Shown here one piece after another: positions 22,333 to 32,600 of a stretch of DNA of 64,000 bases. The stretch lies in NCBI GenBank assembly GCA_024196135.1, contig JAMQCK010000053.1, positions 53,097 through 117,096 of the forward strand. The letters are read 5' to 3'. The translations under genes and the position numbers were made by a program. The stretch's first letter is position 1. Each line of letters begins with the position of its first letter. Origin of the DNA: Pleurotus ostreatus/Saccharomyces cerevisiae fusant (Eukaryota; Opisthokonta). Under the pieces are notes generated by a model that worked only from the letters and a program-made list of their open reading frames with translations, ran no database searches and was not told where the DNA came from.

Positions 22333-24390
22333 ATGTTCTCTTTCGCGTACTCCAACGTCTCGGTTACCCTCGTCGCCTTCGCCGCCCTCATCATCCTCTT
22401 CCTCGCCCGCGCCATCTACCTCCTCTTCTTCTCCCCGCTCAGCGCCATCCCCGGCCCTTGGTACGCGGCGGTCTCCGACTTCTGGATCCTCACACACGTT
22501 CTTCGCCTACAACAATGCAAGACTGTCCACGAGCTCTTCGAGATCTACGGCCCCGTCGTGCGCATCGGCCCTAACCGCGTTGTCTTCAAAGACCTGTCCA
22601 CCACCAAAAGCGTCTACTCGGTACACAAGTTCGACAAGAGCGTCTACTACAAGAGCCTTCTGACGTACGTTAGTCGCTTTTCTGTCGCTGACGCGTCACT
22701 AATACGTCCTCCTGCAGCAATGAGAACGATCATGCGTGAGTTTTGGCCGCATATATGCGCATGCTATTTCTTCTGACACCTCTCCGAGCATGACCACCCT
22801 CGAGCACGCGCCTCACAGCATGCGCCGCAAGGGATATGCTCCTCACTACACCCCGAACAACCTCGCCCAGTTCCAGCCCGAGATGCACGACTTCGCCCAT
22901 GATCTTGTCCAGGTGAGCAAGCCCTCGAGATGCATCTGCTACGCCTCATCATTCACCATAGACCCTCAACTCGATCTCCGGCGAGAAGTCTGTCGACTGC
23001 CTCACCCTGTTCAGGCAGTTCATGGTGGACGTCATCGTGGCCTCGTCCTACGGCTGCCGTCTCGGCGCTCTCAAGAAGTGGGCTCTCGGCGTCGAGGATG
23101 CCCTTTGCACTGCCATCAGCGACTTCCCCAAGCGTGGCATCTTGGTTAGTTGGCCAATCGTCTGATACGGTCATGTTGCTGACGCGATTGGCAGCGCAGC
23201 GCAGTGCCCACCTGGGCGTGGAACCTCGTCTGCAAGATCCCCAACAACCGCTGGCGTCAGATGTGCGACTCGGACAAGATCATGGCTGAGGTACGTCGGT
23301 GACCGTGTTCCTGGGTCCTCGATTGACCCGCTGTATAGTTTGTCAGCGCGCGCGTCTACGAGCTGCGGGCGCAGATGAACGCTGGAAAGCTTCACGACTC
23401 CGAGAAGGTCCCCATGCTCCAGCGTCTCCTCAAGTACCGTTATTCGTCGACCGGCGAGCTGATGCCGGACAACGACATCATCTCCGAGGCCATGGGACAC
23501 ATGTGTGTCCTCATCTATCTTGATTCGATTCTACTGTACTAACCTGCCTCCAGGATCGCCGGCTCCGACACCACGTCGACCACCTTGTCCTACTTCTTCT
23601 GGGAACTCAGTCGCCGCCCGGACATGATGCAGAAGCTTCGCGCCGAGCTGGAGGAGGCCATGCCTGACTCCATGTCCATTCCCGATATTTCCGTTCTCCA
23701 ATCGCTCCCTTACCTCAACGCTTTCATCAAGGAAGGTGAGAACGGTCGCTTGTTGTTGCTATCGCCTTCGTGCTGATGTGACTCGCAAGGGCTCCGTATC
23801 TACGGTGCGGCCCCCAGCCTCCTCGAGCGCGTCGTTCCCTCTGTCTCCTCGAAGGCTGGTGAGCTCGAGCCCTTCGACCTCATGGGCTTTGCGCTTCCCG
23901 CGGGCACCGTTGTGTCAACCCAGGTACGTGGAAGTATACTTTATTCATCTGTTCCCGTCTGATTCCATTGCAGTCCTGGAGCCTCAGCCGCGACGCCACC
24001 GTCTTCCCTTCTCCGGAGACATTCCTGCCCGACCGCTGGCTGGTCGAGGACACCAGCTTGATGTCGGCTCACCTTCTTCCTTTCGGCTTCGGCACCAGAG
24101 TCTGCGGTGGCCAAAACCTTGCGCAAATCATGCTCAGGATCGTCGTCGCCTCCATCGTCAGGAACTTCGACATCGAAGCTCCTGCCGAGACCAACGCTCG
24201 CTCCATGGAGATGCGGGACTCTTTTGTGGGTTGACTACGTCGCCGACATGTTTGACCGTGCTGATCGTTTCCCAGGTCATCTTCCCGGCCGCCATGTCGT
24301 GCCCAGTACGTGGTATTTTATGAGCCCCTTCTATTGTGTGACTCACGCACGACGTTCCAGCTCACCTTCATTCCCCGCAACAACAACTGA
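22333..24390 (+). CDS. Cytochrome P450 monooxygenase
   Basis: A multi-exon gene of about 530 residues. The N-terminus is a membrane anchor (VSVTLVAFAALIILFLARAIYLLF) followed by the proline hinge SAIPGPWYAAV. P450 hallmarks in order: the I-helix AGSDTTST, the K-helix ExxR in IKEGLRIYG, PERF-like FLPDRWL, and the heme loop FGFGTRVCGGQNLA with its cysteine thiolate ligand. The B-C region (TNENDHAMTTLEHAPHSMRRK) crosses two introns and includes an 18-nt microexon at 22718-22735. The end reads LTFIPRNNN. Substrate cannot be told from sequence; fungal P450s of this general type act in xenobiotic or secondary metabolism. No biosynthetic neighbours are present. Anchored to the ER with the catalytic domain in the cytosol. 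Confidence 0.93.
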
Positions 24391-24801
24391 TCGCGCGCTA
24401 CCCGCCGTCATTGTTCTTGGATATTCGCTCACGGACCTTACAGACAGAAAAATTGATGCACGTACCCATCTGCACATACCCCTTTACCTTTACCTTATAG
24501 TCACCTAATTCGACTCACTCACGACGTCGTCATGTTTTCCGACCACGCTATCAACTCGCTATCGTGTTTTCTTGTTTTTTACTGTCGCATTCTATGTCGA
24601 GGAAAGGAGATATATTTTCTCTCGTCCATCGTGTTATCTTGATTGTCCACCTATTGTTGTCCATAGCTACCAATAGTCCATGTTACAGTACATTATAGCC
24701 GAGACTACGTACGACGCGTTCATCGTATGTAGCTTCATTAATAACAACGCCTGCCCTGGGCGAGGCAATGTCTTCGCATCCCTAGCGATCCGCGGCGTGA
24801 G
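24391..24801. other. Convergent 3' region, no gene
   Basis: AT-rich stretch between the stop codons of the P450 (plus) and DNA ligase (minus) genes; consistent with two 3' UTRs. Confidence 0.6.
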
Positions 24802-26501
24802 CTATGCCAGTGAGTTTGTCTTGCTCTTCGCTGCGGCCGCGACAGGCGCATCGTTGGCTTCTGTCTTGTCTATCGCCTCCACGACGAACGACGGAAAGCT
24901 TTAGGCAGCTTGTGAGCGACATGCGTTCTCAAGGACATCTACGTGACGTACCGAGGGACCCCATCCTTGGTGAGCTCCTGGAAGCGGTAGGTAATGATGG
25001 AACCGACTTTCGGGGGCTTCGCTCGTTGCTTGTCGCTCATACCAGTTCCGACGTTGAACGTCTATCCATTCAATGTCAGTTTACTGCCGTCTCATAGTAA
25101 TGCCTTTGAGGGCCAAATGTTTAGACTGACCTTCCCACAAGCCATCTTGCATTTGAGAGCGCCCGTCGCACCTGTGTGCTTGCCCTTCCCGGGTACGTAC
25201 CCGGTAACAATGGCTTCAGCATCGTGGAACGTCTTTGAAGGAGTCAGTACCTAGTTGCGATGGATGACAAGGCAAATAAGACGCACTTTGACTTTGAGCA
25301 ATGTCCCCGAGCGTCTGAACTCGTACTGGCTGGTGGCGGACGAAATGTTATTCTCTCACTGCCCTGACAGCGAACAGACAATCAACTTACGACTCAGGTT
25401 TCCTTAGCATGACACCCTCGCCACCGAGCTCCTCGATATGTTTGAGGTGGTCGAGGACGTGCTGGCGGTCGCGGACCTTCTCTTGCCAGACGAGGTTGAC
25501 CTGGCGAGAGCGGTGAGAGCCGCCACGCTTGCCGACGAGCTTTTTGAGCGCGTTGAGGCGGGCCTCGAAGGGCTGGGAGGCGAGGGAGGGGATGTCGAAG
25601 ACCTGGAAGGTGATGTTCTTCCAGTGGGGGGAATTGATGGTTTTGACGATGGAGACGGTGGATTGGAAGGTGCCGCGCCCGCCGAAGAGCTCGCCGTCGA
25701 GGTGGACGTTTTTGGGGAGTTCTGGGTGGGGGTGAGAGAGGTGTAAGAAGGAGTTGGAAGATATTGTGGGAAGAGAGGGAGGATACGTACTATCGAGGAA
25801 CCATTGTGGTGGAGTGAAGAGGTTGCCGAGACGGCTCCACATGCGTTCGCCGTCGTAGTAGACCCGGACGCCGTCGAGCTTCTCGGACATCCACCAGCCT
25901 GTTGGATCCAAGCCGTCGTCCAAGTCCCACTTGTTCGCGAGCAAGACCTCAGTGAAAGGTTTCTGCGGCTTGTTCGACGCGGGCTTGGACCGCTTGCTTG
26001 AGGGCTTGTCATCGTCATCGTCGTTCTCTTCGTCGTCGTCGTCGTCCGCGGCCTTCTTGCGCTTCTTGCCCTTGGTCTTGGACGCGCCGGTCGTGGGGAG
26101 CTGTCCGTGCGGGTTCTTGTACTTGAGACGTGCGAGTTCGTAGGCTTCGCCGAGGAGGGCTTTCAGGTGCTTGCATGTGCGGGCGTTCGTGGGTGCGCCA
26201 CCTTGATTGCGCCACGCGGGGCAGGTGCTGAAGGGAGTCAGTATCTTGTTCATGAGAAAAGCGATGTAGGGATAGAGGATTGGGAGGGGACAGCAAGGAC
26301 GACGCGCACCAATAGTAGTGATCCCAGGTTCGCTTAATCTTGTAAGTCGAACTACTGTGAGGTCGTTAGCTCTCCTCGTCCTCGTACAGCTCAAACAGAC
26401 ACATACCTTGACTGAGAGCTGACCTCCCGCTCGTCTCCATCGGGCATGTATACCTTAGGCTTCACGCCACTAATCTCGGCGAGTTCGTCTTCCTGCGACA
26501 T
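24802..26501 (-). CDS. SWIM-type zinc finger plus ATP-dependent DNA ligase
   Basis: Eight minus-strand exons fit in phase: 26407-26501, 26310-26354, 25791-26227, 25391-25721, 25287-25329, 25131-25232, 24952-25061 and 24802-24898; 419 residues. The N-terminus (about residues 35-75) has YYCTCPAWRNQGG...RTCKHL, a CxC-x(n)-CxH SWIM-like zinc motif that is split by an intron. A Lys/Asp-rich linker with an NLS-like SKRSK follows. The ligase catalytic core has motif I EKLDGVR (adenylated lysine), then LDGELFGGRG, FQVFDIP, EGVMLRKPES and LLKVK. The tail (GYVPGKGKH, KTFNVGTG, GSIITYRFQEL) is the OB domain. It is a compact ligase, far smaller than fungal ligase 1 or 4. Role inferred: nick sealing, probably nuclear. 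Intron 25062-25130 uses a weak GTCAGT donor. Confidence 0.88.
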
Positions 26502-27463
26502 GCCGGCGAAGGGGAAACAAGGGAACAGTCTCAGGTTTGAGGCCAAGTCGCCCGTATATAAGGAACTGGAGATGATGCGCTGTATTGAGACGGGCTATAC
26601 AGCGTAGCGGGCGCCGTGAGGAGGGTATGACTTTGCTTCGGTCAAGGTCGAGTCCAACGTCGCAGGTTAGGGGCGTCGGCTGTGTCGGCTCCGCGTCCGC
26701 GTCACGACGCGATCACCTGACTTGATTGTCGGCACCGGACCGAAGTTGATGTTGCGGCCACCACTGCGCTTGCAGTGACTCTGCACAGTCAGTCTTGAGC
26801 GTATACTAAAAAGACAGCTCTATGAAGTATATTTTAAGGGCGATTTCGAGCGGCTCGCTAGGCATCAGACCTTATAATTTCAGGCGCACACACGGAAGGC
26901 CGAACTCCGTTCGCGCGGCGACGCGCACGTGGACTACATACATCTTAACCAGCGACCCTCATCGGACCGCCAAATACGGGTCCCATTTCGTCAGTGGCTA
27001 TCAACACTGAGGTATCAGCGACCGTGAGACGGTCAAAGCCCTTTGACCGTGGTCTATGCACGCGAGGAGCCACGTGATCCCCTCCTCTTAGGCGCAGCGC
27101 GCCTTTGTATTTATCTTGTCTCGCTTCGTACCTACCGTCACTCACAGCAGGCTCGCAGTCATTGCAGCTGCTCGTTCTCTTTTCTCCCACCCTCCTCCCC
27201 TCTTACGATTTCATTCCTTTCTCTTTCCATCATTTCCTACATACAGTTCTCTTTTGTACTCGGTTCTGTACTCAGTCCCTCGTGGCAGGCCCGTGCTTGC
27301 GGCCGAGAGTCGCGCGGCCCGGCTTCCCACCGGCCGCCACTCGCGGTCTCATCCCGGCGACCCGCCTTGGACCGCAATCCAGGTTGTTCACCCAGACGAG
27401 CAAGCATAGATGCGTGTATAAATGAGTGCCCTGCACTGCACACCCTGAGACATAGGACAGGCC
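26502..27463. other. Divergent promoter region
   Basis: On the minus strand a TATATA element at about 26555-26560 lies about 55 bp before the ligase ATG. The plus-strand side is pyrimidine-rich (27130-27270), typical of a fungal leader. No gene seen. Confidence 0.5.
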
Positions 27464-27745
27464 ATGGGGAAATACAGAAAGGGGACCACTCGCTCAAGCG
27501 TCGAAAAAGCGAAAGCCATGAATGCAGCGAAGAAGGCTAAGCGTCTTCAGAAGCAGGCTGAGATCGCTGAGCTAGCAAGGCTTCAAGAGAAGGAGAAGCT
27601 GCTGGAGGCGCAGGGCGAGCAGCTCAGGAAGCAGAATGAGATATTGTTGGCAAAGTTGAAGGAACAGGAGGCAAGGAACGAGCAGCTGGCGGAAGAGGCT
27701 GACGAGATAATAAGGAGAGGAATCAGGATGCTACAGCGCTACTAA
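27464..27745 (+). CDS. Small coiled-coil protein, unknown
   Basis: A single open frame of 93 residues from MGKYRKGTTRSS to RRGIRMLQRY. From about residue 12 to the end it is nearly all Lys/Glu/Ala/Leu/Gln with heptad-like spacing (AEIAELARLQEKEKLLEAQ, then LRKQNEILLAKLKEQEA), a long amphipathic helix likely to form a coiled coil. The basic N-terminus could bind nucleic acid or chromatin, but there is no family signature. It is shorter than typical coiled-coil proteins and may be a lineage-specific gene or a fragment. Regular heptads and absence of stops support coding; no recognisable homologue comes to mind. Confidence 0.5.
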   Translation: MGKYRKGTTRSSVEKAKAMNAAKKAKRLQKQAEIAELARLQEKEKLLEAQGEQLRKQNEILLAKLKEQEARNEQLAEEADEIIRRGIRMLQRY

Positions 27746-28082
27746 AGGGCAAGAAATGGGCTGCTACATACGCATGATGTTCTGAAATTTGGAGCTCAGT
27801 TCGAACGGAAACGGACTTCGCAGAACCTCTCATTTGATAGATCGATAGAACACAACGACACAATATATGGAAAACAACAGTGGCATGAAGGATGAAAGCG
27901 CTGAGCAGTTAATGTCAGTATGTAGTCAAGTACGGACAGAATAGCAACGAGGTAAGGGGCTCACTGGGCGACCGGCAGAGCAGGGCTGATAAACAAGCCG
28001 GAGATCTCAGCAAGGGACCGTAAAAGCACGACGAAAGGAGAGCAAATAAATGTGAAAAGTCTACTAACGCCAAGGCAATGAA

Positions 28083-28416
28083 TTAAGGGTCAATTTCCAC
28101 GTCGACATCACACATCCCGTCACTGCATCGAGTGATGGAGACCAACCAAAGACGATCCAGCCAGAGGCCTTGTGAGCCAAGACGAAAGTGAGAAACAGAA
28201 CACCGGACGCACTTGGACCTGTTATAAAACAGGTCAGTGACGCTTGGATGAACGCTGACAAGAGAAAGAACGTCGATGAAGCGGCTGAACGCCTTGCGGA
28301 CAGCGCGAGCCAGCTTGAGGCGATCAAGCGGCCCACTGCGATCAAAGATGGGAATTTCGCTTAAAGCCTCGATGCCATCGTACCCTGACCACCAAGCCAG
28401 ACGTCGATTACCGGGG
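28083..28416 (-). CDS. Possible terminal exon of an unknown minus-strand gene
   Basis: On the minus strand one frame reads without interruption into the stop at 28083-28085 and contains NRRLAWWSGYDGIEALSEIP and GPLDRLKLARAVRKAFSRFI. It has few A-ending codons, like other genes here, whereas the overlapping frame in the same DNA (hydrophobic, many A-ending codons) looks like a shadow. Upstream exons on the minus strand (about 28450-28800, perhaps starting near MPSYSASPSPSSFSYAPVMD) could not be joined with confidence. No family recognised. It may be a real small gene or a degraded one. Confidence 0.3.
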
Positions 28417-28799
28417 ATAATATTGACTATCCTTGATACTCATGGTTACGCGGACAGTGATGTTCCGCATAGCAGGGCGGTAGAAAGCAGGTTCGTAAGC
28501 CATAGGCGGGGCGTTGCAGAACGTCTTGCATGTTGAGGCCGGGAACGCGCGTCCCAGCATGGCTGATGGCTACCCGCCTCGGTGATGGGGGGACAGGAGC
28601 GCTGGAAACCTATTGCCTGAATAACGCGCAAGGGTAAGATACGCGCCGATGCCTGAGGTAACGCTCCGAGGTATGCTTCAGTGGAAAGCGGGCGATTGAT
28701 GGTCCATGACCGGGGCATAAGAGAAGCTCGAAGGAGACGGAGAGGCAGAGTAGGAAGGCATTTACGGCTCTTGTGCGTTAGGATAGTACGAGCTGGTGG

Positions 28800-29616
28800 C
28801 AGGAGCTGTGTGCAATATGTTACGGAGGGATCCACGGGCGTCGCCACGGTGTCGCCGACTAGGACTGTTGTGTATACAGTGCAGGTCGTTCCAAGCGTCG
28901 TGCATGTCCTACATGGAGAAAAAAGGGCCTGGGAGAGTTGGAGACATACCCTGGATATAGCGCAAGATATACCTGTATTGCTGCCATTGGAGGACAAGTC
29001 AAAGCCCGACTCCAGGTTCGTAGTAAAGGCAAGAGCAACAAAGCAAGACAGCGTATGTCGGGCAATAAAGGATAGTATCTCGAGATGATGGATCGGGAGA
29101 GGCTTTAACACAAGCAACGAGATGTCCTCTTCATTTGTGCTTTGCTTTGCGCGGCCGGCACGACGGGTTTGCGTCGCCGGGCATAGCCTGAGCGCGAATC
29201 AGACCCAGAAGCCAGACTGATGCTGACGGTTCGGCTTGTGCCCGGCCCTGTAGATAGTTTTTGGACGCTGAATGCTATCGAGTTGGAACAGCGAGTGTTA
29301 ATTACAAGAATCTGCGAAGGACGAAACTCGAACTTAGAATCAAATTCCAGAAGGGTGACGTCGAATCCAAACAGTCGTAAACACGGTCCTCATCGTCGCG
29401 GACGACGACGAAGGTGCTTACTAGTTCGCATCTTCGCCGCTCTTTCCTCCCCACATCGCACGTCAAAACACAGTAGCCCAGCGTCCAGCACTGTAACGAG
29501 GCGATCCGTCGCCGTTCTCTGCCACGTGAAGCCGTGAAGCCGTCGCGGCTGTGTGACCAGCAGCTTCCTTCTTACCTTCGTCTCCATCACCGTCCGGAAC
29601 AACCCCGGCGGCCAGC
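28800..29616. other. Region upstream of the chitin synthase, no supported gene
   Basis: Overlapping frames on both strands; none recognisable. Contains the chitin synthase promoter and leader. Confidence 0.4.
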
Positions 29617-32600
29617 ATGGCCTCCCAGTCGACCTCCCAGGCAGTAGCCTCGGGCAACCTCGTCGATCTCGTCTCCTCGACCGGCGCCGCAACCATCTAT
29701 CCCAATGACGACGCCATCCTCGCCGTCCTCCAGGCCCGATTCCGCGCCGACCTGCCCTACACCCGCGTCGGCGCGACCACGCTCGTTGCAGTCAACCCCT
29801 ACAAGACGCTCGCCAGCATGAACGACGCGAGCGCGGACGAATACGAGGAGCGATGTTACAAGGACACCAGCCTACCCATGGCCGACTCGCCCAAGCCCCT
29901 GCAGCCGCATGTGTACGACCTCGCCGCGCGCGTGTACTTGATGATGAGGAGGCGGGGGGAGTCCCAGGCATTGCTCACGAGGTGCGTCGCCGGAGTCCTA
30001 CGTCTCTGACGAAACCGCAAACTGATCGGTGTCCCCGCGCAGAGGTATCACCGGCTCGGGCAAGTCCTCGACCATGCAGCTCTTCCTCCAGCAGCTCCTC
30101 CGGCTGTCGTCCCACTCCAAGCGCGAACTCAAGGTTGCCGACCAGGTCAGGGCCATGTACACCGTGCTCGACTCGTTCGGCAACGCAAAGACCCTCATGA
30201 ACCCAAATGCGACCCGGCACGGCCGCTACATCGAGTTGCACTTCAATGAGCGGGGTCGCATCTCCGCTGCCAAAGCTCTGACATACGGTCTCGACAAATC
30301 CCGCGTCAATCGGCTGTCGCAGGAGGAGCGGTCCTTCCATATATTCTACCAATTCCTGATGGGGGCTACCACTGCCGAGCGCGATCACTTCAACTTGGAG
30401 GATGCATCGGATTACGCTCTCCTTGCGTCTTCCGGCACGTATCGACTACCTGGTGGCCCTTTCAGTGACGATGGGATCGCCATGGAGGAGCTCCGTCTAG
30501 CTATGCGCACCCTTGGCTTCAAGCAGAAGCACATGGCGTCCATATTCTCCCTCATCGTCACCATCCTCCTCCTGGGCAACCTACAATTCGTCGACGGGGA
30601 TGCACCCGACGTTCCCGCGTTCATCACCAACGTGGACGTGCTGGAGACATGTGCACGGCTCCTCGGCGTTCCGCAAGAAGAACTTGGTCAGACGCTGACC
30701 AATAAGACGAGCTACGTTCGCAAGGAGATGTTCACGACGATTCTAAACGCGGAGCAGAGTGCAGCCCAACGCGATCACTTCGTCCGCGATCTTTACGCGA
30801 TCCTTTTCGCTTTCGTTGTCGAGACCGCCAACCACAAGCTCGCACCTCCATCCGCGGATGCACCACCATCGACCCAGATTGTTCTTGTGGACCAGCCTGG
30901 CTTCCAGACGCGTAATCCATCCGGCACTTCGTCCATGGCCCTCACAGGCTCCGCTCCCCTGATCTCCGCCTATGGTCAGAACCGCTTCGAGGAGTTCTGC
31001 ATCAACTTTGCGGACGAGGTTCTCCATGCTCACGCTCTCAAGAACACGTTTGACGATGCCGTCGGCTACAACGCTTACATTACGGGCGATGGCGTCGCAC
31101 TGCCCTCAATCGCGACTATGGATAACGCGGCCTGCGTTGAGCTGCTACGTGGGGTCACGAGTGGTGATGCGCGACCAAAGAAGCCTGGCGGGTTTCTCGG
31201 CGTGCTCAACAAAGCATGCTCGGCGTACAAGTCTGGCAAGGGCCCGGAACACGACCGAGACGAGCAACTGCTGCAGGAACTTGTCGCGCAGTTTGGGGTG
31301 CACAAGTCGTTCGTGTCGGCACCTAGTCTGGGCGGCGCGCAGGATCGCACGCTGTTCGGCATCAACCACTATGCGGGTAGCGCGACATACGATATCGCGG
31401 GCTTTGTCGAGCGAGACGCGGACTTGCTGGATGCGGCTTACGTCGGGTTGCTCAGGAGCTCCACCGAGCCGTTCGTGGCGAAGTTGTTCTCGGGGCCGTC
31501 GCTGGCGGCGGAGCGGCACCATCGGGATGAGCACATCCTCGCACAGGCGCAGGTGTCGGCCCGCCCGTTGCGGTCGCCGACGGGTGACACCCCTCGTCTG
31601 GATCCGGCGAAGATCTACCCTGTGACTACTCAGCTGAACGCGACGCTGGGCGACCTCCTCGCCGCGCTTTCGCGGGCGAAGCTATGGACCTTGGCATGCA
31701 TTCGCCCGAACGACTCGGGGTCGCCGAACTCCTTCGACAAGCGGCGAGTACGGGCGCAGATTCGGTCACTGCTGTTGCCTGACGTTGCTGCGCGGCGTGC
31801 AACGGAGTTCGTCGCGGATTATCAGCTGGAGGAGTTCTGCGAGCGCTTCGTTCCGCGCATGCAGGGCACGCCGGAGGAGCGCTTCACGCAATGCGTCCGC
31901 GCGAACGGGTGGCACGAGGGGACGGACTTCGCGCGCGGGCATTTGCGCGTGTGGCTGTCCTACGACGCTTGGAAGGTCGCGGAGGATACCGTGCGCGCGA
32001 GCGAGAAGGAGATGCGACAGCGGGAGGAAGAGGAGGATGTGGCGGCGGATATTGCGGATGATGCGACGGAGTATACTCAGGAGCAGCCATACGAGGAAGA
32101 CGCGCTGCTGCAGCCGGGTGCGCGCGGCTTTGAGGGCGGATACGCGGCGGGCGGACTCGGCACGCCAACGACCGGCGGGCCATTCAACGATCCATGGGGT
32201 GGTGACTATGATCAGAAGTCGCCACCGACGCCGGGAGAGCCCGATGTGCCGTACCTCAACAAGGAGTCTTCGTCGGGCTTGGTCGTCAAGGAGGCGCCGA
32301 ATACGGTCGAAGAGGTGCCATCTTCACGGTCACGACGCTTCTGGCTGTTCATCGTCCGCGCGAGTACGTGGATGATTCCCGCATGGGCGCTCAGCAAGAT
32401 GGGGCGTATGAAACGGCCGGATATCCAGCTCGCGTGGCGCGAGAAGATCACCATCTGCTGGCTCATCTTCCTCTTGAACGCGATCGTCATCTTCTACATC
32501 GTCGAGTTTGGTCGATTGCTATGCCCCGACTTCGACAAGGCGTGGTCGCTCTCCGAGCTCGAGGCACACACCGAGGACAACAACTGGTGGGTCGCTGTAC

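Noticed and set aside
28446..29117. 223-codon minus-strand frame
   Set aside because: Many A-ending codons and no coherent protein features; a different frame in part of this DNA is more gene-like.
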